Counted from the stretch's first letter, positions 34,615 through 43,575 are shown. The stretch is DNA of 64,000 nucleotides from Bog-950 sp035299425 (GCA_035299425.1 DATGWP010000067.1:1-64000), one strand, 5' to 3'. Numbers and translations: made by a program. The notes: generated by a model not told the origin, from the sequence alone.

Positions 34615-34652
34615 CCCCCTTCCCGCCTAAGGCGGGATGAAACAAAAGGGGG
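34605..34652. repeat. GGCGGGATGAAAC intergenic repeat, copy B
   Basis: Begins in the last codons of the methyltransferase gene and supplies its TAA (34612-34614). Inner hairpin CCCGCC-TAA-GGCGGG (34622-34636), outer arms CCCCCTT and AAGGGGG. The 19-nt core is identical to copy A (22610-22628). It could also act as a terminator. Confidence 0.7.
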
Positions 34653-34687
34653 AACAAAACCAAATACAAAAACAGGCAGAGATACAA

Positions 34688-34720
34688 ATGAGTGAAGCAA
34701 AAGAAGATGCAAATATATGA
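34688..34720 (+). CDS. Possible leader peptide upstream of the MFS gene (10 aa)
   Basis: ATG at 34688 encodes MSEAKEDANI and stops at TGA 34718-34720, which overlaps the MFS start codon in an ATGA. Both frames begin with ATGAGTGA. No ribosome-binding site stands out. It may be chance. Confidence 0.25.
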   Translation: MSEAKEDANI

Positions 34721-35979
34721 GTGATGATAATATACAGGATAACGTTGGTACCGGGCCTATAGATCCATATGCGGCCCTGCGCATACCAGCGTTCCGTAAT
34801 TTTCAGCTATCGCGGTTTATGCTCACGTTTGCCATACAAATGGCCGAAACAATTATTGGCTGGAAGATATACGAAATAACACATGATAAGCTGGCGTTGG
34901 GCTTACTGGGCCTGGCAGAAGCGCTGCCCTTTATTGTAACATCGCTTTATAGTGGGCATGCGGCCGATACTTTTAACCGGTATAGAATTGCACGCGCTAC
35001 TATTTTGGGCATTACCATTTGCTTTGCGGTAATTGGTTTTGAAATGAGCGGCACCACCACACTGCTACAAACTTATGGGCCAATGCCTATTTTTATAATG
35101 ATAGGGTTTAGCGGTATTGCGCGTGGTTTTATGGCACCATGTATGCAAAGCATTTTTCCGCAATTGATACCACGGCACTTATATGCCAATGCTGCTACCT
35201 GGGGCAGCAATACCTGGCAAACAGCGGCTGTGCTGGGGCCGGCGTTAGGAGGCATACTATATGGGTTTACTAATGTGCAGGTAGCATTTTCAGTATCGGT
35301 GCTTTTTATGCTGATATCGTTTTTTGCTTTTCTGCGTGTACCGGTACAAGAAACTCCTGCCAAAGAGAAAACCGAAACCCTTTTCGAATCACTTACAGCA
35401 GGTTTGCGGTTTGTGTTTAATAAGCAGGAAATGCTTTCGGCCATATCGCTCGATTTATTTGCTGTACTGTTCGGCGGGGCGGTAGCCTTGCTACCGGTAT
35501 TCGCCAGCGATATACTGCATGTGGGCCCGCAGGGCCTGGGCATATTGCGGGCGGCACCTTTTTTAGGTAGTGTAATTATGGGCTTATACCTGGCTTACAA
35601 CCCGCCTACTAAAAATGCAGGTAGGAATTTACTGATAGCTGTTTCCGGTTTTGGTTTGGCAACGGTAGCCTTTGCTTTCTCCGAAAACTTCTTCCTGTCG
35701 TTTGGCATGCTGTTTCTTACCGGTGCATTTGATAATGTAAGCGTGGTTATTCGCCAAACCATACTACAAACCATGACACCCGATAACATGCGTGGACGTG
35801 TAAGCGCTATAAACCAGATTTTTATATCGTCATCTAACGAGATTGGCGCTTTTGAAAGCGGCCTGGCAGCCAAGCTAATGGGTACCGTACCATCGGTAGT
35901 TTTTGGTGGCTGTATGACATTGGTAGTAGTGGCCGGTACTTATCTTTTTGCCCCAAAAATGCGCAACCTTAAGTTGTAG
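34717..35979 (+). CDS. MFS transporter (enterobactin-exporter-like group)
   Basis: 420 residues, about 12 membrane helices. A conserved TM1 start (FQLSRFMLTFAIQMAETIIGWKIYEITHDKLALGLLGLAEALPFIVTSLYSGHAADTFNRYRI) fits the MFS_3/EntS-type group, with motif A-like sequence (GHAADTFNRYRI) after TM2 and NMRGRVSAINQIFISSSNEIGAFESG in the second half. Substrate unknown. Probably co-transcribed with the TauE gene 32 nt downstream. Confidence 0.88.
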   Translation: MSDDNIQDNVGTGPIDPYAALRIPAFRNFQLSRFMLTFAIQMAETIIGWKIYEITHDKLALGLLGLAEALPFIVTSLYSGHAADTFNRYRIARATILGITICFAVIGFEMSGTTTLLQTYGPMPIFIMIGFSGIARGFMAPCMQSIFPQLIPRHLYANAATWGSNTWQTAAVLGPALGGILYGFTNVQVAFSVSVLFMLISFFAFLRVPVQETPAKEKTETLFESLTAGLRFVFNKQEMLSAISLDLFAVLFGGAVALLPVFASDILHVGPQGLGILRAAPFLGSVIMGLYLAYNPPTKNAGRNLLIAVSGFGLATVAFAFSENFFLSFGMLFLTGAFDNVSVVIRQTILQTMTPDNMRGRVSAINQIFISSSNEIGAFESGLAAKLMGTVPSVVFGGCMTLVVVAGTYLFAPKMRNLKL

Positions 35980-36011
35980 CGGAGCGCAGGCACATTATAT
36001 ATATTCACCCC

Positions 36012-36767
36012 GTGGACATACTTAACTTCTTAGTCATTTTTTTAGCGGGCATAGCCGTTGCGTTTATCAATACGATATCAGCGGCAGGGTCGCTGGTATC
36101 GCTATCGGCATTTATGTTTATTGGGCTTTCATCGGTAGAAGCTAATGCCACCAATCGTATACCTATCATTTTTCAAAGCTGGTTTTCGGCCAAGGGGTTT
36201 GAGAGCAAGGGCGTAACCGGCGATAGCTACAAATGGTGGCTGGCTGCAGCCTGTGTGCCGGGTGCTATCATTGGTGCGCTGTGGGCTGTTAAAATACCTG
36301 CTGACATATTCAACAAAGTGCTGGCGGGTGTTATGCTGCTTTTCCTGTTTATTACACTGGTGGTTAACCCGCTTAAACCGGGTGCAGATACAACCGAACG
36401 TGTAGATATGAAACATAAAATTGCCGGTATTATCATCTACTTCTTTATTGGCATATATGGCGGTTTCATACAGGCCGGTTCCGGGTTTTTCCTGATGGCG
36501 CCCATGCTGTTGCTGCACCGGTTCGGCATTAACAAAACCAATTACTATAAGGTATCTATCACGCTTATTTACACTATAGCCGCCCTGGCTATCTTTTTAT
36601 GGAAAGGCAACATTAACTGGTATTACGGAGCGGTAATGAGTACGGGTACCTCGCTGGGTGGCTGGCTTACCAGCCGCTGGAGTGTAACCGTAAATGAAGT
36701 ATGGATGAAGCGCATAATGGTTACGCTGATACTTGCACTAACGGTGTATGTTTGGTTTTTTAAATAA
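36012..36767 (+). CDS. Sulfite exporter TauE/SafE family membrane protein
   Basis: 251 residues, about eight hydrophobic segments. It begins with LAGIAVAFINTISAAGSLVSLSAFMFIGLSSVEANATNRI, the first TauE/SafE repeat, and has a second repeat at GIYGGFIQAGSGFFLMAPMLLLHRFGINKTNYYKVS. The family exports sulfur or organic anions; the substrate is not known. Start is GTG at 36012. Confidence 0.88.
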   Translation: MDILNFLVIFLAGIAVAFINTISAAGSLVSLSAFMFIGLSSVEANATNRIPIIFQSWFSAKGFESKGVTGDSYKWWLAAACVPGAIIGALWAVKIPADIFNKVLAGVMLLFLFITLVVNPLKPGADTTERVDMKHKIAGIIIYFFIGIYGGFIQAGSGFFLMAPMLLLHRFGINKTNYYKVSITLIYTIAALAIFLWKGNINWYYGAVMSTGTSLGGWLTSRWSVTVNEVWMKRIMVTLILALTVYVWFFK

Positions 36768-36783
36768 CATGTTTTGCGGTTAA

Positions 36784-37224
36784 TTAAAACATAAACGATA
36801 CAGTGGCAAACTTTCTGCTGTTATTGCTATAATACTTATCGAGCAGTTTGTTTTTTATAGGTGCAAATCCAAAAGCCGGGCCTGGCTTTTTTTCTTCGCG
36901 CCTTGCCCTAACACCGTTTCTGATAATAAATGGTCCTGTAATAGTAAAAGTAGTGCCGGCCACGGCAAGTACTATGCCGCCGGCAAGCAGGCCCGCCGAA
37001 GCCGCAGTAACTGCATCATCATCATTATCGCTGAAAAAGGCGGGCGCACCAATTGCCAGCATATAACTACCGGCGGCTAAAGCGCCTACTCCGCCCACCG
37101 TCATGCCGGAGCCTACGTACAGCGATTTTTTCCAGAGTGGCATCTGGCTGTAACCGGTTACAGTAATAAGCATACACAGCATCAAGCCAAGAAAAGGTTT
37201 TAAGAACATAGAAAATTGTATCAT
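36784..37224 (-). CDS. Small membrane protein of unknown function (146 aa)
   Basis: N-terminal signal or anchor (FLKPFLGLMLCMLITVTGYSQ), then two glycine/alanine-rich hydrophobic helices (about 40-65 and 78-103) with an acidic NDDDDAVTAA loop between them. The C-terminus is basic and polar. No family recognised. ATG 37209 is an alternative start that gives a cleaner signal peptide. Convergent with TauE. Confidence 0.6.
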   Translation of the reverse strand: MIQFSMFLKPFLGLMLCMLITVTGYSQMPLWKKSLYVGSGMTVGGVGALAAGSYMLAIGAPAFFSDNDDDAVTAASAGLLAGGIVLAVAGTTFTITGPFIIRNGVRARREEKKPGPAFGFAPIKNKLLDKYYSNNSRKFATVSFMF

Positions 37225-37352
37225 TAGTAATATGGGTTTATGCTAATGTAAGAAAAACACCTTCTTCAGTTATTGTTTGCATACAAATTTCACTTTCCAT
37301 ATGGCTTCATCGACCAGCTACCAGTGTTGTAGTCTGGCAAAACTTTTGTAGC

Positions 37353-37360
37353 TACATTTA
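37353..37360 (+). promoter_or_regulatory. -7-like box for the SRPBCC gene
   Basis: TACATTTA (7/8 match), ending 5 nt before the ATG, again predicting a leaderless or near-leaderless mRNA. Confidence 0.4.
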
Positions 37361-37365
37361 CCAAT

Positions 37366-37845
37366 ATGAAACAGCCAATAGCCGCCGCCACCGATATTGC
37401 CATACATGCACCTATAGATAAGATATGGCAGATAATGCTGGATACTGATAAATACAGTGAATGGAATTCGTTTGTGGTGAAAGCCGATGCACAGGGCGAT
37501 GCTTCTAAACCCGGTACCTCGATGAAACTGCACGTGCGTTGGAACAATGGCAAAGGGGCAACCAGTGGCGAAGTAATTACCGAAGCCAAAGCACCTACGC
37601 CGGCGCTGATGGGTTTAAAAGAAGCCTGTTGGGCCTACCGCTTTACCGGTTGGCTGGCAGCGCTGGGTTTGGTAAAGGCCACCCGCTACCAATGGTTGCA
37701 GGAAGAGAACGCCAACCTTACCATCTACCGCACTCGTGAGGAATTTACCGGCCTGCTCAAAAATTTTATTCCCCTTACTGAGGTGCAACATGGTTTCGAA
37801 CGCCAGGCGGCTAACCTTAAGCAACGGGCAGAGAGTAGTTTATAA
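37366..37845 (+). CDS. SRPBCC-family lipid/ligand-binding protein
   Basis: 159 residues. It starts with the START/Bet v1-like pattern ATDIAIHAPIDKIWQIMLDTDKYSEWNSFVVKADAQG, followed by a beta-rich middle and a C-terminal long helix (EFTGLLKNFIPLTEVQHGFERQAANLKQRAESS). SRPBCC domains have a deep hydrophobic pocket; the ligand is unknown. Single gene. Confidence 0.85.
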   Translation: MKQPIAAATDIAIHAPIDKIWQIMLDTDKYSEWNSFVVKADAQGDASKPGTSMKLHVRWNNGKGATSGEVITEAKAPTPALMGLKEACWAYRFTGWLAALGLVKATRYQWLQEENANLTIYRTREEFTGLLKNFIPLTEVQHGFERQAANLKQRAESSL

Positions 37846-38151
37846 TAACACAAAATAGCAAGGGGTTGACATCCGGGGGTTTACATGGATTTGTGCAACT
37901 ACTTCATTGTAGGCCATTTGTGCTATATAAGGGGTTTACACAAATTCACTAATTGCCAAAAAGCCACTTAATTCATCTCTCCACAGCCCTCATGTATATT
38001 CCCAATTTTGTGGAATAACCTACCCCAAAAATCCCTGTTTTATTTCGGTACAATAATGGATATATACAGGTATATGCAGCAGTAACTCTACACGTATTTG
38101 CGCTTGAAAGAACTGGTGAGTTTTGATTTATCACCTTTTAAAACTTGTGTT
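37846..38151. promoter_or_regulatory. 306-nt intergenic region with three GGGGTTKACA repeats
   Basis: No gene is seen. GGGGTTGACA (37862-37871) and two GGGGTTTACA copies (37876-37885, 37931-37940) run in the same direction; ATTTGTGC occurs twice (37889-37896, 37916-37923). They lie upstream of the barrel gene and could bind a regulator. A perfect TAnnTTTG box was not found. Confidence 0.4.
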
Positions 38152-38943
38152 ATGTGTAAAAAACTGTCTATCCTTTTGCTGGCTATTGTCGGCTTCAGCC
38201 TGTTACAGGCGCAAACAGCTACAGATTTTCCCAAAATGGAATTTGGTGTACAGGGTGGCCCGGGTGGTTCTGTCTTTTTCAATGAGCGGCCTATGCTTAA
38301 TCCGCGCAACCCTAAACGCCCCATTTACAACGGTGGCATGGCAGGTGCGGGCTTTCAATATAACTTTACAAAAATGGCAGCCCTGCGCGTAGAAGCTAAC
38401 TATGAACAAAAGGGCGATGTGTATTACAGCATATATGGCTATGATAATGCAAATACTTTGCGTGAGAGTTATGCCTTTGACCGTACCCGAAATATAAATA
38501 TACCGGTTACCGCACGCTTAAGCTTTGGGCGCAATGTGCGGTTTTTTGTAAACGCTGGTATGTATGCAGGCGTGCAGGTATATTCTCAACGCATAATAAG
38601 CGATGTAACCTATACACCTGTAATAGATGTTGTGCTTCGTGACCGTACCAGTGCCCAGAATATTACCAAAGATATAACACGTGGCGATGCAGGGGTAGTA
38701 AGCGGGCTGGGTGTGTTTTTACCAGTAGGCAGCCGCGCGGCCTTTACCATAGAAGCCCGTAACAACACAGGTTTTATAAACCAAAACGCCGGCACCGGTT
38801 TATACCAAAACAAGTTTTACAACACGAATACGATGTTATTGATGGGTTTAACTTTTGCATTGGATAAACCCTTCCCTAAACTGGAACGCCGGTACAAAAA
38901 AGTAAAACAAGAACCGGTGCGCGAAACAGAACAACGATATTAA
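38152..38943 (+). CDS. Outer-membrane beta-barrel protein (PorT/porin-like)
   Basis: About 263 residues from ATG 38152 (MCKKLSILLLAIVGFSLLQAQ signal peptide); a TTG at 38098 is in frame but adds a non-signal stretch. The mature part reads as an 8-10-stranded barrel (MEFGVQGGPGGSVFFNERP, GAGFQYNFTKMAALRVEANYEQKGDVYY, RFFVNAGMYAGVQVYSQRI, AFTIEARNNTGFINQ). It resembles the general outer-membrane beta-barrel/PorT-like domain of Bacteroidota. Ends with a polar tail after LTFALDKPF. Confidence 0.75.
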   Translation: MCKKLSILLLAIVGFSLLQAQTATDFPKMEFGVQGGPGGSVFFNERPMLNPRNPKRPIYNGGMAGAGFQYNFTKMAALRVEANYEQKGDVYYSIYGYDNANTLRESYAFDRTRNINIPVTARLSFGRNVRFFVNAGMYAGVQVYSQRIISDVTYTPVIDVVLRDRTSAQNITKDITRGDAGVVSGLGVFLPVGSRAAFTIEARNNTGFINQNAGTGLYQNKFYNTNTMLLMGLTFALDKPFPKLERRYKKVKQEPVRETEQRY

Positions 38944-38971
38944 ACTGCTGAAGATTGTGTGGTGTGTGATA

Positions 38972-39005
38972 GCCCTCCCGTTTGGTAAACGGGAGGGCCT
39001 TTTTT
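38972..39005 (+). terminator. Terminator of the barrel protein gene
   Basis: GCCCTCCCGTTT/AAACGGGAGGGC, a perfect 12-bp stem with a 3-nt loop, then CTTTTTT. Confidence 0.9.
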
Positions 39006-42000
39006 ATTCAGCTATAAGCCTACCCGTTGCCATCTGTCGGCCGTTGGTTAACACAGCATAAAAATATAAGCCACTGGCTAATTTATCACGCTTCACATTT
39101 ATAAGCCCATTGTCCGGTATAGCTATTTCCATTAACCGCTTACCGGTTATATCTGAAACCGCGAGGGTGCTTCCCTTTTCTGCTCCTTTTACAGCAATAA
39201 ATGTTTCGCTGGTAAACGGATTAGGATATGCCTGAGCCGAAACGTTGCTTGGCGAGGCTACTGTTTTAATGCCCTCCGGTATGGCAACGGTGCTGGTTAT
39301 AGTGTTGGTCACTACGGCCTCGTTATAGTCAAAATAAATATGCGCTGTATTATTTATAGCATGCCCCGGTTGCAACCCCGCTTTGCGTTTTATGCTAAAC
39401 ATAACAAAGCCCTGGCTGCCCAATGGGTTGGTGGTACTATCGGGCAAATAGATAGGGTTAAAGAACCACCGTAACACACCAGTACCGGTAATAGTAAAGT
39501 CGGTATAAGGGTGGCTGCTGGCTAAATTGACTACCGAGGCGGGGTCCAGTTCAGGCTGTAGCGTATCAAGCAGGGTAATAAACCAGGTAGTATCGTTACC
39601 GTTGTTTTGAAAATGTATAGTGTATATCAACACACTATCCGCATCGGTAAGCGGCCCGGCGGGTTGCACTTCTTTTGAGTTAGGGTCGCGGCTACCGGTA
39701 ACCGGTTCGCTTGTATGTAGAATGTTGTCAAGCGTATTACACTCATCTGCAAGTTGGGTTACAGCAAAATAGTTTCCCATTAAGTGATTAAGTGGTGTAT
39801 TGGCATTAACCACAAAGTGGATTCTGCCAACGTAAGTATTTGGAATATTAATCCATACTAAGGTACGCGTGGCGGGGTTATAACTGGTATAAGGTATATC
39901 GCTGCTTATAAAGGTTAAGCTACTATCAAAAGTAAAAGTATAGCTGTACAAAGTATTTATAGCGCCGGCCGAATTGAAGGCATATATCCAAAACTCTTTT
40001 GTTGAGCCGGGGATAGAGGGAGTCCAGCCCGGATGAATAACCAGGTTCGAACCTGAATTAACAGCATTAAAAGAATATGCAAAATCAATGCCGGCGACAG
40101 TGGTACCCATAAAATTAATACTAACCAGGTGAGCAGAGTCACTACAACCCGACGAAAGGCACATTGTATTAGTCTGGTAATTTGCATTAACCTGGTAACT
40201 TCCTGTGTCGGGCAAACTAATACTGTAATAGCCCGAATTGTTTGTGGTTCCATAGTAAAACTGCCCGTTATGCGCAGCTGCAACCAGCACTTGGTTTAAG
40301 GGCATCTCAGTTGAATCAAACACACAGTTGTTATTAGAATCTATATACAAAACTCCTGTTATTTGTGGAATACATCCATCGCCTATGTTTATGTGGCCGG
40401 TTGTTATGCAGCCCAGCGAATCTGTAACGGTAACGTGATAAGTGCCTGCGCTCAGGCCCGTAGCGGTATCGTTTATTTGCAGCGGGTTGGTGTTCCACAC
40501 ATAGGTATAGGGTGGGTTACCGCCATAAGGCTGTATACTGGCCACACCATCGTTTCCGTTACAGTCCGTGGCATTGGCCAGCGCCAAAGCATAGTAGCCA
40601 AATGAGTTAACCTCGGGTAAAATGAATATCCGCTCCGCTTGGCAACCTGTGGTGTCGGTAACTGTTACTATATATGTTCCGGCAGGTAGTTGCGTAATTG
40701 TAGTAGTTGTATTACCATTACTCCAGTTATAGGTATAAGGCGCATTGGCGCCATTTGCAGATATAGAAATTTGCCCGCCACCGGGATGTACACAACCGGG
40801 ATATTCAATAACATTTGTGTCTATAAGCATACCCTCGTTGGCAATAGTTACATATACTGTATCGTAACAAAAACCCTGGCTGTTATTCACATAAACATTG
40901 TAGCTACCGGCATTATTATAATTGTGTGTTGCAACCTGGGCATTGGTATATTGTACATTACTGCCATCACCCCAGTTTATCTCATACCCATGTCCCGCAT
41001 TTACCGGCAAGGTAATTGTACTGGAGCCCGGAAGGTTTTGGCAACCGGTTACAGGCGTTTCGCTATGTGCTACCTGTAAATCATCACCGGTAATGGTAAA
41101 TTGTGTATACATGCTACAGCCTATATCGTCCCACACTTGCATAGAATAATTGCCCGGCGGTAGATTATTGGCGCTATCATTAAAACCAACTGCAATATTG
41201 GTAGAAAGATCACGCCATGAATAATTAATAGGGGGAACTCCTATTGCAGTAGCAGTAGCCATGCCATCGCTGGCCTGGCAAGTTGTAGCATTTACAAAAG
41301 TGGTATCTACTAAAAAGGTGCCTGTAAAGATAGTATCGGTAAAAATCTGACTACAGCCCATGTTATCGGTTACTGTAACACTATACTCACCCGGCTGGGC
41401 CCATGGAACATACATAGTTGTATCGCCGGTGCTCCACATATAAGTAAAGGGAGGGTAGTTGTTATACAACCCATACGCAGAAATACTACCGTAGATTGAC
41501 CCATTGCAGGCCCCGCCAACGCCTATCCACTGGTTTGGAAATATAGGACCATAACCTACCGAATCGGTATGTGTTGTTGTGCAGCCAAGTAAATCGGTAA
41601 CCGTAACCGTATGAATACCTGTATGCAAATTTGTATTTGTTTCACCTGTAGTGCCATCGGCCCACAGATAAGTGTATGGCTCTGCCCCGCCATCTGCTAA
41701 TACCTGCAAACCCGCATCGTTGGTTGTACAATGCGAAGCGGGGTTATTCCACGGGGTGCTCGTCTGCATCTGGCTGAATTGAGGCACATTAACAACCCAG
41801 GCACTCACGCAACCGACAGCATCAAAAACCTCTACCCAAAAATTACCGGCTAACATAGGCCTTACTGAATCTGTCGACGTGTAACTGCCATTCCATACAT
41901 AGGTATAAGGCGGCACACCGCCTATGGCATGTACAACAATGTCTCCGTTATAGGGCCCGTTGCAATTGGTATTGGTGCTGGTAATTACAGGATTATACAA

Positions 42001-42279
42001 AGGCACAATGTTGGGTATAGTTGTATAAACGGTATCTATAATTACGTTACCGGCATCGCGCACTATGCAGTAAACCGGGCCGGAACAAAGGTTCGTACCA
42101 TGTACCCCTGTAGTTCCATTGTTCCACACATAACTATAGCCGGCAATATCGGGCGATAAATAAGCATGTCCGTTGCAGCCCGTATAACAGGGGGCCTTAA
42201 CCGAGTCGACTATAAACTGGGCCAGAAGCGCATTGGCGACAAGTAGTAAGCCAAATAACAGTAGTAGGTTTTTTCTCAT
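39004..42279 (-). CDS. Large T9SS surface protein with SprB-type repeats
   Basis: 1091 residues. Signal peptide (about 1-20), then about seven SprB-like repeats of 65-80 residues, each with PYTY.W..G and a closing TVTD..GC (for example APYTYNWSNG and IVTVTDTTGCQ), plus a PKD-like unit (EINWGDGS). Next comes a Cys-containing SD-repeat-like domain (YIDSNNNCVFDSTEMPLNQVLV), a DUF7619-like domain (DPNSKEVQPAGPL ... NTAHIYFDYNEAVVTN) and a type A sorting domain (AYPNPFTSETFIAV ... GLYFYAVLTNG). SprB-type proteins are gliding or adhesion factors exported by T9SS. Monocistronic. Confidence 0.88.
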   Translation of the reverse strand: MRKNLLLLFGLLLVANALLAQFIVDSVKAPCYTGCNGHAYLSPDIAGYSYVWNNGTTGVHGTNLCSGPVYCIVRDAGNVIIDTVYTTIPNIVPLYNPVITSTNTNCNGPYNGDIVVHAIGGVPPYTYVWNGSYTSTDSVRPMLAGNFWVEVFDAVGCVSAWVVNVPQFSQMQTSTPWNNPASHCTTNDAGLQVLADGGAEPYTYLWADGTTGETNTNLHTGIHTVTVTDLLGCTTTHTDSVGYGPIFPNQWIGVGGACNGSIYGSISAYGLYNNYPPFTYMWSTGDTTMYVPWAQPGEYSVTVTDNMGCSQIFTDTIFTGTFLVDTTFVNATTCQASDGMATATAIGVPPINYSWRDLSTNIAVGFNDSANNLPPGNYSMQVWDDIGCSMYTQFTITGDDLQVAHSETPVTGCQNLPGSSTITLPVNAGHGYEINWGDGSNVQYTNAQVATHNYNNAGSYNVYVNNSQGFCYDTVYVTIANEGMLIDTNVIEYPGCVHPGGGQISISANGANAPYTYNWSNGNTTTTITQLPAGTYIVTVTDTTGCQAERIFILPEVNSFGYYALALANATDCNGNDGVASIQPYGGNPPYTYVWNTNPLQINDTATGLSAGTYHVTVTDSLGCITTGHINIGDGCIPQITGVLYIDSNNNCVFDSTEMPLNQVLVAAAHNGQFYYGTTNNSGYYSISLPDTGSYQVNANYQTNTMCLSSGCSDSAHLVSINFMGTTVAGIDFAYSFNAVNSGSNLVIHPGWTPSIPGSTKEFWIYAFNSAGAINTLYSYTFTFDSSLTFISSDIPYTSYNPATRTLVWINIPNTYVGRIHFVVNANTPLNHLMGNYFAVTQLADECNTLDNILHTSEPVTGSRDPNSKEVQPAGPLTDADSVLIYTIHFQNNGNDTTWFITLLDTLQPELDPASVVNLASSHPYTDFTITGTGVLRWFFNPIYLPDSTTNPLGSQGFVMFSIKRKAGLQPGHAINNTAHIYFDYNEAVVTNTITSTVAIPEGIKTVASPSNVSAQAYPNPFTSETFIAVKGAEKGSTLAVSDITGKRLMEIAIPDNGLINVKRDKLASGLYFYAVLTNGRQMATGRLIAE

Positions 42280-42315
42280 ATGGGTAAAATGTGCTGTAAT
42301 ATAAAAAAACCGACA

Positions 42316-42341
42316 CTTATAAATTCATTATACTTTATAAG
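42316..42341 (-). terminator. AT-rich hairpin between rlmN and the T9SS gene
   Basis: CTTATAAA/TTTATAAG, 8-bp stem. On the minus strand it is followed by TGTCGG and then seven T. Weak because of the AT-rich stem and the 6-nt gap. Confidence 0.4.
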
Positions 42342-42392
42342 CGTGTATTACACGGCTTAAAGTGTGCCCATTTACCCGGTAGATGCTATGTT

Positions 42393-43436
42393 TTACCCGT
42401 TCTTATTCGCCAGCTGCCCACAGGCAGCGTCAATATCCTTACCACGGCTGCGGCGGATGGCCACGCTTACTTCTTTGCTGCGCAGGTATTCTACAAAGGC
42501 ATCGCGGTTTTCGCGCTTGGCTTTGCGCAACTCAACGCCTAACACGTTGTTATATTCTATAATGTTTACGAAAGAAGGAACTCGGTCCGTTAGGTACAGC
42601 AGGTCTTCGGCATCTTTGGGGCTATCGTTAAACCCATCGAACAGGATATACTCAAAGGTTATTTTGTTGCCGGTTTTATCGTGAAAGTAATTAAGCGCAT
42701 CCATTACCTCGTCCAGCGGGTTGCTGCGGTTGATGTCCATAATCTTGTTGCGCTTTTCATCGGTAGGGGCGTGCAACGAAAGGGCCAGGTTAAACTTCAT
42801 GCCCTCATCGGCCATGCGGCGTATGCCACGCACCACGCCCGATGTAGAAACGGTAATACGCTTCTGCGCCATATTCAATCCATCCGGCGAAGTTATATAG
42901 CGAATGCTCTGCATTACATTGTCGTAGTTTAGCAAAGGCTCGCCCATGCCCATGTATACTATGTTGGTTAGGCCGGTGCCGTTATGTGCTTTGGCGTGTT
43001 TATTAAGTAATACTACCTGGTCGTATATCTCACCTGCCTCTAAGTTGCGCTCGCGCTTTAAAAAACCGGTAGCGCAAAAGGTGCAGCTGAGCGTGCAACC
43101 CACCTGGCTTGATACGCAGGCTGTGGTGCGTTCTTCATCGGGTATCATTACACCTTCTACCAGGCGGTCGTCGTGTAGTTTCATGCCCAGCTTTACGGTT
43201 CCATCGCTGCTCTTCTGTACTATGTTTTCGGTAACTGAGAAGAAAGCAAACTGCTCGGCCATTTTAGCGCGCAGGTCTTTGCTCAGGTTGGTCATTTCAT
43301 CAAACGTACGCGCCGATTTTTTCCATAGCCACTCGTGCACCTGTTTGGCGCGGAACTTTGGCTCGCCCAATTTGGCAAACTCGGCTACCATCTCTTCTTC
43401 CGAAAACTTGCGGATATCGTTTTTAACTTCTTCCAT
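42393..43436 (-). CDS. rlmN: 23S rRNA/tRNA adenine-C2 methyltransferase RlmN
   Basis: 347 residues from ATG 43436 (MEEVKNDIRK). Radical-SAM cluster CxxxCxxC at C114, C118 and C121 (CTLSCTFCATGF). The two catalytic Cys are C107 (TTACVSSQ) and one near 339 (DIDAACGQL). It methylates A2503 of 23S rRNA and A37 of some tRNAs. A frame extension to 43478 (MAKYTPII...) reaches through the promoter and is not likely. Confidence 0.95.
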   Translation of the reverse strand: MEEVKNDIRKFSEEEMVAEFAKLGEPKFRAKQVHEWLWKKSARTFDEMTNLSKDLRAKMAEQFAFFSVTENIVQKSSDGTVKLGMKLHDDRLVEGVMIPDEERTTACVSSQVGCTLSCTFCATGFLKRERNLEAGEIYDQVVLLNKHAKAHNGTGLTNIVYMGMGEPLLNYDNVMQSIRYITSPDGLNMAQKRITVSTSGVVRGIRRMADEGMKFNLALSLHAPTDEKRNKIMDINRSNPLDEVMDALNYFHDKTGNKITFEYILFDGFNDSPKDAEDLLYLTDRVPSFVNIIEYNNVLGVELRKAKRENRDAFVEYLRSKEVSVAIRRSRGKDIDAACGQLANKNG

Positions 43437-43443
43437 TGCGGCG

Positions 43444-43451
43444 CAAAGGTA
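43444..43451 (-). promoter_or_regulatory. -7 box for rlmN
   Basis: TACCTTTG on the minus strand (full match), followed by CGCCGCA and then the ATG: 7 nt between box and start. TTTG (43476-43479 complement) lies 24 nt upstream. Confidence 0.6.
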
Positions 43452-43517
43452 GGGTATTATAGGCGTATATTTTGCCAAAATAGATGAAAGGTGAAATCTA
43501 GTGGCAATACCCCAAAA

Positions 43518-43552
43518 TAAAACCGCCCTGTGCTATGCACAAGGCGGTTTTA
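43518..43552 (-). terminator. Terminator of the DUF1573 gene
   Basis: TAAAACCGCCCTGTGC pairs with GCACAAGGCGGTTTTA (one mismatch, TAT loop). Read on the minus strand it continues into TTTTATTTT. Confidence 0.8.
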
Positions 43553-43575
43553 TATATTTTGAAAACAGCTAAATA

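Noticed and set aside
40042..40055. CAGGTTCGAACCTG, resembling a tRNA T-arm
   Set aside because: It lies inside the T9SS adhesin coding frame and no cloverleaf can be built around it.
39004..42279. Repeated PYTY.W and TVTD..GC segments as a DNA-level tandem repeat
   Set aside because: The similarity is at protein level; codons differ between units, so these are old SprB-type domains and not a recent expansion.
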